This document shows positions 33,166 to 44,612 of a DNA stretch of 64,000 nt, piece after piece (within the stretch, counting starts at the first letter, position 1; every line of letters begins with the position of its first letter). This DNA is from Pinus tabuliformis (taxonomy: Eukaryota > Streptophyta > Pinopsida > Pinales > Pinaceae), in contig CM062805.1 in NCBI GenBank assembly GCA_031772625.1, forward strand, positions 798,067,119-798,131,118, read 5' to 3'. The notes under the pieces were generated by a model, which did not search any database, had not been told where the DNA came from, and saw only the letters and a program-made list of their open reading frames with translations. Made by a program: the position numbers and the translations under genes.

Positions 33166-34712
33166 GAGAATCGAGCACTCTTCTGAACAATCTGTTTGCG
33201 CTCATTAGGGGTTAGGTGTTTTGGTAGTTTACATACTGCAAGGTAATTGGAAACATCAGCATACCAGGGTGTTTGAACAACAACAAAAAACAGATGCTCA
33301 TCCGGAAATTGATCTTCAACCGCTGTTGCATCGATTGGCTTTGGTATTCTTGAGAGAAAATCAGCTACCGGGTTTTCTTTGCCAGGTTGATCCTTGATTG
33401 TAATATCAAATTCCTGCAATAGAATCAGCCATCTAGTTATTCTGCCGTTTGTGACAGGCTTATTTGCTAAATATTTTATGGCAGAATGATCTTTATACAA
33501 GATAACATGATATCCAGTAATGTAATGTCTAAACTTATTGACAGCATGTATTACAGCTAGGAATTCTTTTTCAGTAACAATGTAATTTAATTCAGCAGGG
33601 GATAAATTTTTGCTGATGTAATAAATAGCATATGGTTTTTTATCCTCTTCCTGCCTGAGGACTGCTCCAATGGCTGTGTCTGAGGCATCAGATGATATCT
33701 GGAATGGCAAATCCCAATTTGGTCCTCGAAGGACTGGGGCTGTGGATACGAGCTTCTTCAGATCTTTGAAAGCACGTTCACATTTTTCTGTCCAAAGAAA
33801 ATCAACGTTACCAGTTAGTGCATACAGAGGTGCAGCAATGTGCGAATAATGTTCTATAAATCGCCTATAATAACCAGAAAATCCAAGAAAACTGCGTACC
33901 TCTGTTTGAGTAGGAGTGGGAATAAGCAAAATTATTTGGATTTTGGCCAGGTCTACCTGAATACCAGCTGCTGAAACATAGTGTCCTAGGATAAGTCCTT
34001 CAGTCATCATCATGTAGCATTTTTCGTGACTTAAGCAAAGCCTGGTAGCAATGCAGCGTTGTAGGACTTTTTCTAGGGTGTCCAATGCTGGATCAAAATC
34101 ATCTCCATATGGTGTAAAGTCATCCATGTATACTTCAAGTCCATCATTTATTAAATCTGCAAAAATACTAAGGATAACCCTTTGGAATGTGGCAGGAGCA
34201 TTACATAAGCCAAAAGGTAGAACTCGATAGGCAAATGTTCCCCAAGGAAAAGTAAAAGTAGTTTTGTCTTGGTCTTCAGGGGCAATCTGAATCTGATTGT
34301 ATCCACTGAAGCCATCCAGGAAAGAAAATAATTTCTTTCCTGCTAGAGTATCTAATACTTGGTCTATGAATGGGAGAGGAAAGTGGTATTTTTGTGTTGC
34401 TTTATTTAACTCCCTGTAATCCACACAGATTCTCCATTTCCCATTCTTTTTTGGTACCACCACAAGCGGAGAGACCCATTTACTATCTAAGATAGGATAA
34501 ATAAAATTGACATCTAAAAGTTTTTGAAGTTCAACTTTTACCACATCTTTTAGATGAGGATCAAGTCTTCTTTGAGGTTGGCGAACAGGTCTGGCATCCT
34601 TTCCTATATAAATGTGGTGTGTACATAACTGGGGGTTAATTCCTTTCATATCAGGGTAATCCCATGCAAATGCTTCTTTATATTTTGTTAGCAACTGGAT
34701 GAGCTTCATTTC
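33081..34712 (-). pseudogene. B reverse transcriptase and RNase H
   Basis: The frame 34709-33081 encodes RT and RNase H. RT motifs in order: VPKKNGKWRICVDYRELNK (about 34455), FSFLDGFSGYNQI, LPFGLCNAPATFQR (about 34215), and catalytic YMDDFTPYG (about 34120). The tether region follows (LGFSGYYRRFIEHYS). RNase H: SSDASDTAIGAV (about 33695), YYISKNLSPAELNY and VADFLSR. It is joined upstream to protease by a single in-frame TAA at 34715-34713. The last 20 or so codons are out of phase after a small indel near 33160. It is very close in sequence to the RT of C, so both belong to one lineage. Confidence 0.9.
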
Positions 34713-36038
34713 TTATTCAGGTGTGAGGTTGGCATTAATGTTTAAGGTTTTTCCTGGTTCAATTTCCGCAATTTTACTATTTGCAACATAAGTAACAGGT
34801 ATTGTTTGATCGTGTGTATCTTTCAGAGGATATTCTTCTAATTCATTATCAAATGCTGCTTCTATCATGTGACACTGTGTGCAAGATCTAGTTTGGCTAA
34901 TAAAATTATTAATGGCATCATCTTCTGTTTGGTTTTTAAAATCAAGTGCCTCTTGTATAGTTAATGGAGATCTAATGTTATCAGTAAGGTATGATACATG
35001 GTGCTTATTAGTTTTAATTATTGTGACACTTGGCTGCGCTGGAGGATATAGAACTAAATTCTTGATATTTGGTCCTTTGGTTATGGTCATATTTCCTTGC
35101 CGGCAGCCAATGTAAGCATCGGCAGTGGCAAGCCAAGGTCTACCTAAAATCAGCGGGTGTCCATCAAGTCGGGTTTTTGGATTGATTATCAGGAAATCGG
35201 TTGGGTATTCCCAAGAATCAACAGAGACCATGACATCATGTAGAGTACCCTCCGGCCTAACCACAGATCGGTCAGCCAATTCTAGCAAAGTAGAGGTGGG
35301 TTCTACAGATGTAATGTCGAGCTTTTGGCAAGTAGTGGTTGTTAAAATATTAATTGCAGCTCCTAGATCAACTAAGGCATTAGACAGGGTCTGACCATAA
35401 ATTTGAACAGTTACAATTGGATTTCCTGGGTCTTCATATTTAATGGGTGTTTCTTTCCCTGATAGTAAATCAGATAAAGTGCCGACTACTTGGACTCTTG
35501 GATTATTTGTTATATTCCTCCTTGGTTTCTTTATGCACAATTCTTTGATAGTTTTTGCATATATGGGAATGTCTTGAATGGCTTGGAGGAATGGAATTTT
35601 TATGTACAGATTTTGTAATTCTCCCAGAATGTCAAAATCAGGATATTGTAAAGGTCGAGGTATGACTAATCGTTCTGGGAACGGAGGAGAGGATGTGGTT
35701 GCTTGATTATGAGTCTGCTGCTTATTCACATCCTCTTGTTGCAACAAATGTTCTCTTGGTAACTAATCTTCAATATGAACTGTTTTATTTCCCTCAGTTT
35801 CTATAATACTTCCAGATCTTAACTGAAGATCATTACACTCCCTCAGGTCGGGTCCTATTTCTGGTGATTCTATAATTTGGAGAGATTGGACCGGTCTATT
35901 ATTTGGATTGGGGTTGGGTTGGGCTGGGAGTTGTGGTCTCAGATTAGACTGGGGATTTTGTTGTAAGGCTGGTAGTGTAGGTTGAGGGAGCGAAATAGTT
36001 CCTACTGGCTGATGCATCGGTCTCTGCCAGTTTGTCTG
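34713..36038 (-). pseudogene. B gag-pol linker and protease
   Basis: In phase with gag, 36038-35766 encodes a P/Q/N-rich linker (PNPNPNNRPVQ). TAG 35765-35763 interrupts it, and the frame continues with LLQQEDVNKQQ. Protease carries LVDLGAAINILT (about 35375; D-L-G-A active-site form) and LILGRPWLATADAY (about 35145). In C the same linker holds its stop at a different codon, which argues against a conserved readthrough signal. The frame ends at the TAA 34715-34713 before RT. Confidence 0.82.
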
Positions 36039-37835
36039 CTAGGCTGAACTTTGTGAAGTAGGGGGAGTCCATTGTGGAGGGTATGGGCTACTTTGCCAAT
36101 ATGGTGGAGTGTAAGGGAAATTTGGCCAACCAGATTGGCTTGCCTGATTCAGCCACGGGTTTGAAGAAGGAAACGACTGTGGTGACCAGTTTGGAAACGG
36201 AGGTTGGGATTGACTTTGCCACATATTATATTGTTGAGCATTATATTGTGGGAGCTGAAAAGAAGAAGTTGGGTCTGAAAACATACCAGATTGTCTCGGC
36301 TGCCACTGACGGCACTGGTTGATCAAGTACACCGATTCTGGTTCTTCTTCCGCTTCCTTATATACCGCTTTCAATCCAGGAAGTGAGGGGCAGCTCTCCG
36401 TAAGGTGATCTTTTGTACAGATGGCGCATGTTTGGACTGTATCCAGTGGACATTCCTTGTGACTATGCTTTTTCCTGCATCGGGGACAAAAGATCGCCAA
36501 ATTCTGTTCTGCCTCCATTTGCTTCTGTTTAGCCTGCATAATATCAAGTTGTGTAGTTAGTGTCCCCAAGATATCAATTTTAAAATTTTCCAATAAATTT
36601 CCAATTTCTACCCGTGTTACTCCTTATGTTGAAATTTTATTATCTCTTACAAACCGATCATGTTCTGCCGGTTTTACTCTTGTGCTACCTCTCGAACTCC
36701 TGATACATAAATCAATAATGTCAGCAAAATTCTCTTGATAAATATCCCCTTTTCCCATGATGTTTAATGTTTCAATCCATTGTTCCTTCATGCCCCTTAT
36801 CAATGCAGTTTTTAACACATTATCAGGTAAAGGTAGTGATGCATAAGGAGATCTTTGTAGATTGTACTGGAAACGTTCCACATACTCCTCTAATGTTTCA
36901 TTCGGTCTAGCTGTCATTTGGAATATTTCGTCCTTCAATTCTCTAGACCTGCAATAATCCTGATATTTTTTTAAGAAAGATTCTTTCATTTGATCCCAGT
37001 TATTTATAACCCCACCACCTAATCCCATGAACCATCTTAAAGCAGCCCCTTTTAATGTAGAGGGAAATAATTTCAGTTTCTGGGGGTCGGTGGTGTAATC
37101 ATATCCCCTGCACAACACATCAAATTCAAATAAAAATGCATCCGGGTCTTCTGATGTGAGACCGTGGAATGTAGGGATATGTTGAAGAGGGATTGCTTTC
37201 ATAGGCACATTTGCTGCAGAATCCACTATAGGGTATTGTAATGTAGAGGTTTGAGTGTTTGGCTGATTCTGAGCCATAGGGTCGAATATATGCCAATAAC
37301 CTTCTGGGATATCTAGGAGGGTATTCCTAGGTTGAGAGGGAATGGCTTTGACAGGGATAGTTTTAATAACACTTCCTCTATCTGGGATAATGAGAATGCC
37401 TGATGTCTGAGGAGATTGGGTTCCTTCAACAATGATTTTTGCAGCACTCCCCTTATCTGGGCTATTTAATGGCTGATTTGTTCCAATAGGAGATCTTGGT
37501 TCCTCGGTTTCCCCTGTTTCTCCTTCTCCTTCACAAAGATTGCTGAAATTCCCTTCCTGCAATAGTTCTGGAGTAGAATTTTCAATTTCTTGAAAGTCCT
37601 GCTCTTCAGTTTGACTATGCACCTCAGCAAAGGCTACAGATGGTGATCCTGTGGCCTGAAGGGAACTAGTAGGCTGTTTAGAAATGATTTTCCTGGGTCC
37701 TACTGATGACTGAGATTCTGCTTTCTTGTAGATTTCGTCTATGAAGGTCATTCGGCCAAGGGTCACCGACCCCTTAGCTTTTTCAAGCTTGGGTGGAGGT
37801 TTGATATTTTTTTCCGGTTTTTTCTGCTTAGTCAT
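36039..37835 (-). pseudogene. B gag
   Basis: The ATG at 37835 (MTKQKKPEKNIKPPPK) begins a long basic and S/T/P-rich region. The capsid core follows at 37200-36640: FHGLTSEDPDAFLFEF, ALRWFMGLGGG and YQDYCRSREL. A TAA at 36626-36624 breaks the frame. The same phase continues with two knuckles near 36500-36400: CPRCRKKHSHKEC and CAICTKDHLTESC. TAG 36041-36039 then ends it before the linker. Apart from a longer N-terminus it is colinear with C gag. Confidence 0.85.
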
Positions 37836-38020
37836 GCACTCAAATGAACTACTAAATTTTATTCAAACAAAGCAACAACAAATCTGTTAGGAAAGCAGAC
37901 AGAGGAGCAGGGCTTTTACATGCTCCGTACGCAGGTTCTTATCTTCCGTTTTTAAAATCCAACTCTTCCCTAGCAGGTTCGTACACTACTCTGCAAAAAA
38001 GGACAAATGGCTACACTCTT
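37836..38020 (-). other. B leader
   Basis: Short untranslated region between primer site and gag ATG. Nothing else seen. Confidence 0.5.
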
Positions 38021-38039
38021 TCCCCAGCAACGACGCCGA
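38021..38039 (-). other. B primer-binding site (diverged tRNA-Asp type)
   Basis: On the minus strand TCGGCGTCGTTGCTGGGGA follows the LTR end CTCTACA by two bases. It is a diverged form of the site intact in C (TGGCGCCATTGCTGGGGA). Confidence 0.7.
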
Positions 38040-38041
38040 AA

Positions 38042-39741
38042 TGTAGAGCTATAAGAAGGGTCTCTTTCACATCTAATTACCTCACATTAATATGTCAATC
38101 CAGGAGCGTTTTGTTATTTCAAAGAGTGTCTCAGTCTGAGGCTATCATTTGTCAGAGTAATGCTAGTAATACAGCGTTCAGAAATACAAGAGTAAACGGA
38201 TACTTGTCTACAACTAAGCTACTTCAAAAGAGTAGATCACACACTCAGAAAACTAGGCAACTTATCAGTCAAGGGTTCGGCAGCGATAACCCATCCCTTT
38301 GGAAACTGATGGAAAGGAAATTAGAGAAAAGACCACGGGTCTAGGAGCCAGACAGTAAATGCCGAGGTTCACTACAGCCTTAGATCATCTCCCACACCAA
38401 AACAACAAATGCTAGTAAATGGAACGATAGATAAGAAAATGGAATGACAAATAAGAAATCGAACAACAAATCTGGAATGGAACAACAATTCTAAAATGGA
38501 ACAACAATTCTTAAAAGGAACAACAGCTAAACAACTAAGTCTCTCAAGCAATAATCAAACTTAATCTTCTAACTCAAATGCATTAATCGTAATCAAAAAA
38601 CAATCTTTCACTCTTAAGGCAGATCAAACAGAACACACTAATGGAACAATACTGATTACTGTTAAGTTAAGGAACAACGCTTGGAAACCATATACGCACA
38701 CAACACACGTAACTAGTAATCTGATCTAAGCATCAGTCCCAATCAAAAGGAATATGACTGCATTTCAAAATGGAACAGCATTGCTTCTGAATCCAACAAT
38801 CGTAAAGAACACAACTTTCAAGATGAATCCTGTAACATGAATGTACAACACAAAAGCTCTGTAATAAAATAGTAACAATATTCGGTTAAGACTAATAATA
38901 TTCAATCAACTCTGAAAGGAACAGTAATATGATGCAGAGTCAATACAATAGTTTTGTCCGTAGAAATCTTAATGAATTAATCTTAACAGAGCATGTGATG
39001 TAAACTTATAAAGCATATCAGATTACCAAATAACGACGATAAGCAAATCACACAGAAATCAAAGCGTAATAATATAGGAGCAAGTATCCTCCGGGGCCGG
39101 GCCCTTAGCCTCCAAGGGTACACCGCTTGAGGTTAATCCAGATGTAGACATGAAATAATCACCAAGTTTGTATTAATGCAAGAAACAAAATTACAATGAA
39201 CCAGTTCTTATCGAGACTCGATGATCAAAGTTTTGATCTTAACAGAAATTACATAAAAGCATAATCATGTCGAACTCTCCTCGAGCTAACAATGCTGTCC
39301 CTTTTATATGGGTGACGACGGAGATGTCTAAGTATAAAAATAGACAAAGCAGCGATCCCTCAGGATCAAGGATCCTGAGGGATTCGCCGAACCGTTAATC
39401 CTTAATCATCTCTTTTCCCTCCTGCGCCGAGCTGGTGTCTTCACCTCCTTTTTAGGGCCGATTTGCTTTGATCTGCTTAGCCTTGTTTGCATTCGTTCTC
39501 CCGTCAAAGGGACAACGGTTACCTCGTCCTTGTCTTTTCCTTTGGAACAACAACTCCTCGTTTTCACCCCTTCCTGCACGAGGGAATGAAAATTGTCAGC
39601 GGTTAAGTCTTGCATATTAATCTCACATGTTTTGTTATAATTCTTTATCGTTTTCCAAGTTCATGATGCAAAAAGGTTTACAAGTTCTATTGAAAAGCCA
39701 CTGAAATGATCATCAAAAACATACCTTTTTAGTACTCCACA
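38042..39741 (-). repeat. B upstream (5') LTR, intact
   Basis: 1700 bp, TGTGGAGTAC to GCTCTACA on the minus strand, followed by the ACTAG duplication at 39742-39746. The uninterrupted CTAAT target of A is visible near 38895. The frames 38111-38344 and 39406-39615 are inside the LTR and are not genes. Confidence 0.92.
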
Positions 39742-39746
39742 ACTAG

Positions 39747-40403
39747 CAAGGCATTAAAAAGCCAATTGTGGCCATGGAGAGGCCTAAATATGAAGGCTTA
39801 GGCTATGTTTCAAAAGAAGAGTGGTCTTCTAGTGATAGTTCATGGATATCTTGTTCATTTTTACGTAAGAGAGGACACGAGGAGGCAAGATGTTGGGAGT
39901 TGTGTCCAGAACTGGTTCTCGCTTGGTTCCTCAAGCGTAAGGAGGACTTGAAGCACAAAACGTCTCCAAAGAGAGATGAAAATGTTGAAGAGGAAGGGAA
40001 GCTAAATTCTTTTTGCCATGCAAGTTCCTCACACAAGCAACGTAAGCCAAAGGGAAACAAACAAAGGTCTACCCGTCTTGTTAATTTGAATGCTGTTTAT
40101 AATGGAAAACAACATGCACATTTGAATAACGTGTTGAGGAAAATGTTTCCATGCACTTTTTGCCTTTCATCTAACCATTGTGTAGATAAGTGCAATAAAA
40201 GGAAAGAAATCATCAAAAAGATGTTTATTACTACTGGATTTGAGACCGAAAAGAGAAAATCTCATCCAGAGTTAAAGGCAGGTGAGCCGAGAGGAGCTCG
40301 AAAGAAATTTTGTACTCACTGCAATATCAGTGGGCATTGGGTCAAGATGTGTTGGAAATTGTTTCCACAACTTCATCCCGGTAAGGGCAAGCAAATCATG
40401 TAA
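39747..40403 (+). CDS. E internal ORF, 3' part: end of G-patch and CCHC zinc knuckles
   Basis: The first bases complete the G-patch begun at 3230 (QGIKKPIVAMERPKYEGLGY, about 39747-39806). An ATG at 39768 or 39774 lies in this frame. Three knuckle-like segments follow. CSFLRKRGHEEARCWELCPEL (about 39850) has Leu for the second Cys. CTFCLSSNHCVDKC (about 40154) and CTHCNISGHWVKMC (about 40312) are full C-X2-C-X4-H-X4-C. The first and third are followed by CWELCPEL and CWKLFPQL, so they look like internal repeats. Between them is a basic region (KHKTSPKRDE, HKQRKPKGNK). A nucleic-acid-binding role is likely; such knuckles are normal for Gag, but a G-patch is not. It ends at TAA 40401-40403. Confidence 0.65.
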   Translation, partial: QGIKKPIVAMERPKYEGLGYVSKEEWSSSDSSWISCSFLRKRGHEEARCWELCPELVLAWFLKRKEDLKHKTSPKRDENVEEEGKLNSFCHASSSHKQRKPKGNKQRSTRLVNLNAVYNGKQHAHLNNVLRKMFPCTFCLSSNHCVDKCNKRKEIIKKMFITTGFETEKRKSHPELKAGEPRGARKKFCTHCNISGHWVKMCWKLFPQLHPGKGKQIM

Positions 40404-41157
40404 GCAACAGAAGAGGAAGCGTCAAAAGAAAAAGTGGCGCAATATGCGACCATCCCTGAAGCAACTTCAGAAGAAGAGAAAGTTCAAATAAAGGGTTCAT
40501 TTACCTGGTTGGGTAAGAAATGGGCGGACTATTTGTGCAGTTGAAGTTTGTAAATTTCTGTTTTGCACTCATTGCATATCCCCATACTTGGGTAACTTGT
40601 AAAATTGATGTTCATAAATAAATTACTTATATGCAACAATCTTTTCTTTAAGCATTACAATGCTAGTTTGGCTTGTTGATAGTCAATTTGAATGGAAAAT
40701 TTGGGAGTCAATTTTATTCTATTTTGTAAAATTCTTTCTCAAACCGTCGATTTTAAAACTGTTGTATGAGTGTTTGTGACACATTTAGTATGTTCTAAAT
40801 GTCTTTAGCACTCAAGTTATACAAGTATTCACTATGTGAGGCTTGTTTTGGTTCATTTGGCAAAGTCTTTTAGGATCTTATCCTCGATAAGAATTTTGCA
40901 GATGAGAACCTTATAATTCTTCTTGGAAAGGATGTTGATGTGGATGGCCATAGTGACATGGACAAGCTGAGAAGAACATCAAACTTGAATTCTTTGGTCA
41001 AGTTATATGTGAAGTTCAACTTGAGAAAAATCCAAGACAAGTACAAGTCAAGGTTACTTCAAACATCGATTGGATCGAGTTTGGAAAAAATGAAGGAACT
41101 ATACCTTCAAATGCTGAAGAATTGATAGTAAACTTTTTGGAGACCAAAATTTTTTCA
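40404..41157 (+). other. E 3' region
   Basis: No RT, protease or integrase motif. A frame at 40940-41125 (MDGHSDMDKLRRTSNLNSLV) continues from an open stretch starting near 40870 (DENLIILLGKDVDVDG). It may be the last part of the E protein or chance. Confidence 0.4.
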
Positions 41158-41168
41158 GTGGGGAAGAG
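41158..41168 (+). other. E polypurine tract
   Basis: AGTGGGGAAGAG lies directly before the 3' LTR start TGATCAGGAG. Confidence 0.75.
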
Positions 41169-41414
41169 TGATCAGGAGCTCAAAATTTGCCAAAAATAAA
41201 AGTGTCAGAATATTGTTAATGTTAGCTTCAAATTGAAGAGCTTGTCATTCTGAATCCAAAGGTGCGCATGACACTCAAATCTGAGCTTGTATGCAGAAGT
41301 TAGAGCAAGTCAAAGTTCAGGTTTGACTTAGACAAGTGGCAGGATTGGATGACATGGAAAATTTCCCAGCAAATGGGGAAGCGCCAAGTGGAAGGTTCCA
41401 TTGGCCCCCACATA

Positions 41415-41570
41415 TCCCATATCGGATCAAAAGGCAGATCAATGTTAAATAATCGACCCCGAGCAGTGCCGATTTGTGATTTGTGATATCGCATATCGGA
41501 GCAAAAGGCAGATCAACGTTAAATAATCGACCCCGAGCAGTGTCGATTTGTGATTTGTGATATCACATAT
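41415..41570 (+). repeat. 78-bp tandem duplication in E 3' LTR
   Basis: Two copies of a segment containing TAAATAATCGACCCCGAGCA follow each other. The left LTR has one copy (near 1262-1310). Confidence 0.75.
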
Positions 41571-41753
41571 CGCATATCGGAGGTATTACAAAATCGGTCC
41601 CCAACGCAGACAAGGTTGCAAGTGCACATCGCTTAATGTTATGGTAATCAGCCCCCAGAGTAGTCACGGTTGCGATGCGATATCACATATCGCAATTGCA
41701 CAATCCAATTGCGATTTGCGATAATTGCAATTGCATATCACACCATTAACTCA

Positions 41754-41756
<3 letters not shown>

Positions 41757-41796
<40 letters not shown>
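41757..41796 (+). repeat. AT microsatellite in E 3' LTR
   Basis: About 20 AT units. The left LTR has only a short ATATATAT at 1423-1430. Confidence 0.9.
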
Positions 41797-41798
<2 letters not shown>

Positions 41799-42921
41799 GT
41801 TACCGAGGTTATCCGTCGATTGCGATAAGCAATAAGTCCCGAACACGATATGTTTTAGAGTTGTAGTTTATAACTCATCGAGTCTGCCACATCGCAAGAT
41901 CACATGTCGCAATGCATTAAGTCCTATGTATAAGAATCACCCCCGGCAAAGCCGATTGCGATATCTGACAAGGTGTGAAACCATCACCTTTACTGCCAAA
42001 AATGCCACTTCGCATGTGACCACTCAGCTCTTAACAGCGAGATAGGCAGGAAAGTTGGCAGGAGCACTGATTTTGGCAGAACTGCCAGTTTTTACTGCGG
42101 ATAATGAATTTAACTAATGTAAATTTTGACCAAATGGGATGCAAAAAGAGGCTAGATAGCCATTTTTGGGCATTCTGAATTGATTGGAACAAGTTTCAGG
42201 ATCAAAGGAGCACTTCTGGATAGGATTTTTTCAAAGTGAAGCCTATGGGTGCCATGGTCAACCAGAGTGTTGATTTAGTTTATGGAGGAGTTCCAAGATG
42301 GAAATAACCTTGCAGGGGTCTTCCAACCTCCATGTGCTTTCTGCAATAGCCATTACAACAGTGTTGTAGATTTATTTCTTCTTTTCTCTATATGTGTATG
42401 GAGAAAGAGACTTGTTTAAGTACTTCAAGTGGATTGTAGTACTGTTTATGCTCTCGGAAGTTGGAGTATGGGGTCTTGATTTGAGAGCCCTTAGCTTGAT
42501 TATTGTTTCATGACTAACTATAGGTTGTTATGTGTTTAGAGTAAGATTTCTTTGTAGAGGAATGCTTCCTTGAAGGGGAAACTGACCACTCTTTTTGTGA
42601 GCACACTTATGTACTCTTTATCACTAAAGAATTTTGAACATAATGAGAAGGGGTCATGCCTTTAGAGCTGATCCAAGGAGATGTATCCCAGGAGGGGTGA
42701 AATCCTTTATCAATGGCTGATGTATTACTGTTTGATTCATGCTTCCATCCAGTATTATGGTTTCATGTTTTAAGTTTTCTTCATGAAACTAACTTAAGTA
42801 AAAACACATAAAATTCATGCTTGTACTTGCTATTTTGGAGTACAAACCTCAAGCACGTTTTTATATTCTGAATCGGGAATTAGCACAACATTACTAATTT
42901 GCTTCATTTCTGATCACATCG

Positions 42922-44612
42922 GAGGGTTTGATAAGCACTTGGTGATTACCAGATTTAAATTCAATCTTGCTGAAGTATTTGGGTCCCTTGAACTGATCTA
43001 GAAGGTCACCAATCTGTGGGATTGGGTACCTATTCTAGATAGTGATGTTTTTCAACGCTTGATAGTCAATACAAAGTCTCCAGGTGTCATCCTTCTTTTG
43101 TACCAATACAATCGAGCTCCCATAGGGTGATGAGCTTGTCCTAATGTGCACTTTTTGCAACAACTCCTAAATCTTACTCTTGATCTCATTCTTCTCTAGA
43201 ACAGAGCGTCGATATATCGGTCCATTGGGTAGTGGCGCGCTAGGGGTCAGATCGATGGAGTGTTTGACTAGAGAGTGCAGAGGTACCCCTATAGGTGAGG
43301 CGACAATGTCCCTGTACTCCTCCACGACCTTATCCATCTTCTGCTGTGTGGAGGAGACCTATTTGGGAGCCATGGCCACAATCTTCTTCTTGCCCTGAGG
43401 GCAAATCATAAGGACAAAAAATTTCCTGGTATGGGAAATGATCTTATTGCATTGATTTGCAGTGATTAAAGAGATGGTTAGAGGCGGGGCTACCTCTGGT
43501 ACCCTGTACAACTTATCGCCCAAAGTAATAATCAGAAAGTGAGGTCTAAAATCATATATAGCATACTGCTTCCACAAGTATGGTTGTCCTAATCATACAT
43601 CACAAACTTCAAGAGGAGCAACATCACATAATACCTCATCCATGAAGGGCTTGATGTTGTAGGGAAGGCGAAACTGTTGGCTGACGCGGAGATCTCATCC
43701 TTGGTGAAGCCACTTGATGGTGTACCACTGTGGATGTGTTGTAGTTGGTAGGCCCATACACTTCACAACCTCTACTGAAAATGAGGTTCTTTTGGCTCCT
43801 GTTGTCGAACTGCAATGGAGAACACTTCACCCACATTTGTGGGTGGAAGAGGTGTTCCTCATCCTCTGGATCTTCAGGTTCATTCTTTTGGATCTTAGTG
43901 GTAGCCACAGTGGCACTTAACTCCACATCAATGATCTACTTAACTTTTTTTGTTCCCTTTGTCAGGTTCCAACTCAGAGTCGGAACATGCGTCTGATTCG
44001 AAAGCCTTCAGCTCGGCCACCAGTGACTACTTGGCCTGACACTCACTCGTGTTGTGAGTGGAGCCCTTATGGAACTCACACCATTTTCCCATGTCCTTCT
44101 TTGTCTTCGAGGTGTTGTTCTTTGCTTGCGGCTTTTACAGGTTGTCCTGGTTCGCCCCACCTTGGCTTTGTCCTTTGCTCTGTGGTTTGGGGGCGCATTT
44201 TCCTTGCTTAGGGTTCACAGATCCAAAGTCTTGCATCTTCTATGTAAACTTCTACTCAATCTTGATAGTGTATCTGTATGCCATGCTGAGCGTGGAGATG
44301 TCCAGGAACTCCATCTCTTCCTAGATGTACTTGTGTAGAGAGTCACGGTACTTGAGTACCAAGTGCCACTCAGAATCCTTGGTACCTTGCTTCGTGTGAC
44401 GGGTATGGAAAACATTTGTAAACTCTAGCACATCCTGATCCCTTCCCTGTCATAATGTGGTCCACTTTATGTATTTATCTTCATAGCTCCCGACAGGGTA
44501 ATATTGTTCCTTGATGGCATCTTGGAAATAATTCCATGTGGGTGCGGCTAAAAACAGTGAGGATTCCCTCTCGTTGTTTTGTTCACAAAAGATTTCTCAC
44601 TAGTCCTTATTA
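42922..44612 (-). pseudogene. D1 gag (C-terminal), protease region and RT N-terminal part
   Basis: Minus strand. 44612-43930 continues gag after the foldback element: TWNYFQDAIKEQYYPVGSYE, WHLVLKYRDSLHKYI, and a knuckle WCEFHKGSTHNTSEC (C-X2-H-X4-H-X4-C) near 44085-44045. The protease region follows (about 43900-43400) with LGQPYLWKQYAIYDF and ITLGDKLYRVPE. The RT N-terminus near 43200-42922 has SSPYGSSIVLVQKKDDTWRL, CIDYQALKN, and KSGNHQVLIKPSD, where E is inserted. It continues at 978. Several TAG and TGA stops break it. Confidence 0.78.

Larger units (their letters stand above)
3297..39741 (-). mobile_element. Element B: Athila-like Ty3/gypsy retrotransposon with third ORF
   Basis: B is read on the minus strand: LTR 39741-38042, primer-binding site 38039-38021, gag, protease, RT-RNase H, integrase down to 31930, a palindromic tandem array, a third ORF, a purine tract at 14445-14435 and the second LTR. 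After removing A (in the LTR) and C (in the third ORF) it is about 14.7 kb. The LTRs are about 1.7 kb. A tRNA-Asp-type primer site, D-L-G-A protease and a long extra ORF after integrase fit the Athila lineage. All genes are broken, so it is not autonomous. LTR ends, TSD and gene order are seen directly; the lineage name is inference. Confidence 0.88.
984..42916 (+). mobile_element. Element E: non-autonomous LTR retrotransposon with G-patch/zinc-knuckle ORF
   Basis: E is bounded by LTRs at 984-2549 and 41169-42916, with TG..CA ends and a CATCG duplication in the RT of D1. A primer-binding site resembling initiator-Met tRNA complement lies at 2553 and a purine tract at 41158-41168, so it is plus-strand. 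Without the nested element B it is about 5.5 kb with only about 2.2 kb of internal DNA. I see no protease, RT or integrase. The internal frame carries a G-patch motif and CCHC knuckles. It must have depended on another element's enzymes. By eye the LTRs differ by several percent, the most of the LTR pairs in the nest. Confidence 0.85.
41169..42916 (+). repeat. E 3' LTR
   Basis: 1748 bp, the partner of 984-2549. It is longer because of a tandem duplication of about 78 bp near 41415-41570, an AT microsatellite and an extra segment near 42190-42250 that is absent on the left. It ends TTCTGATCA. Confidence 0.9.
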
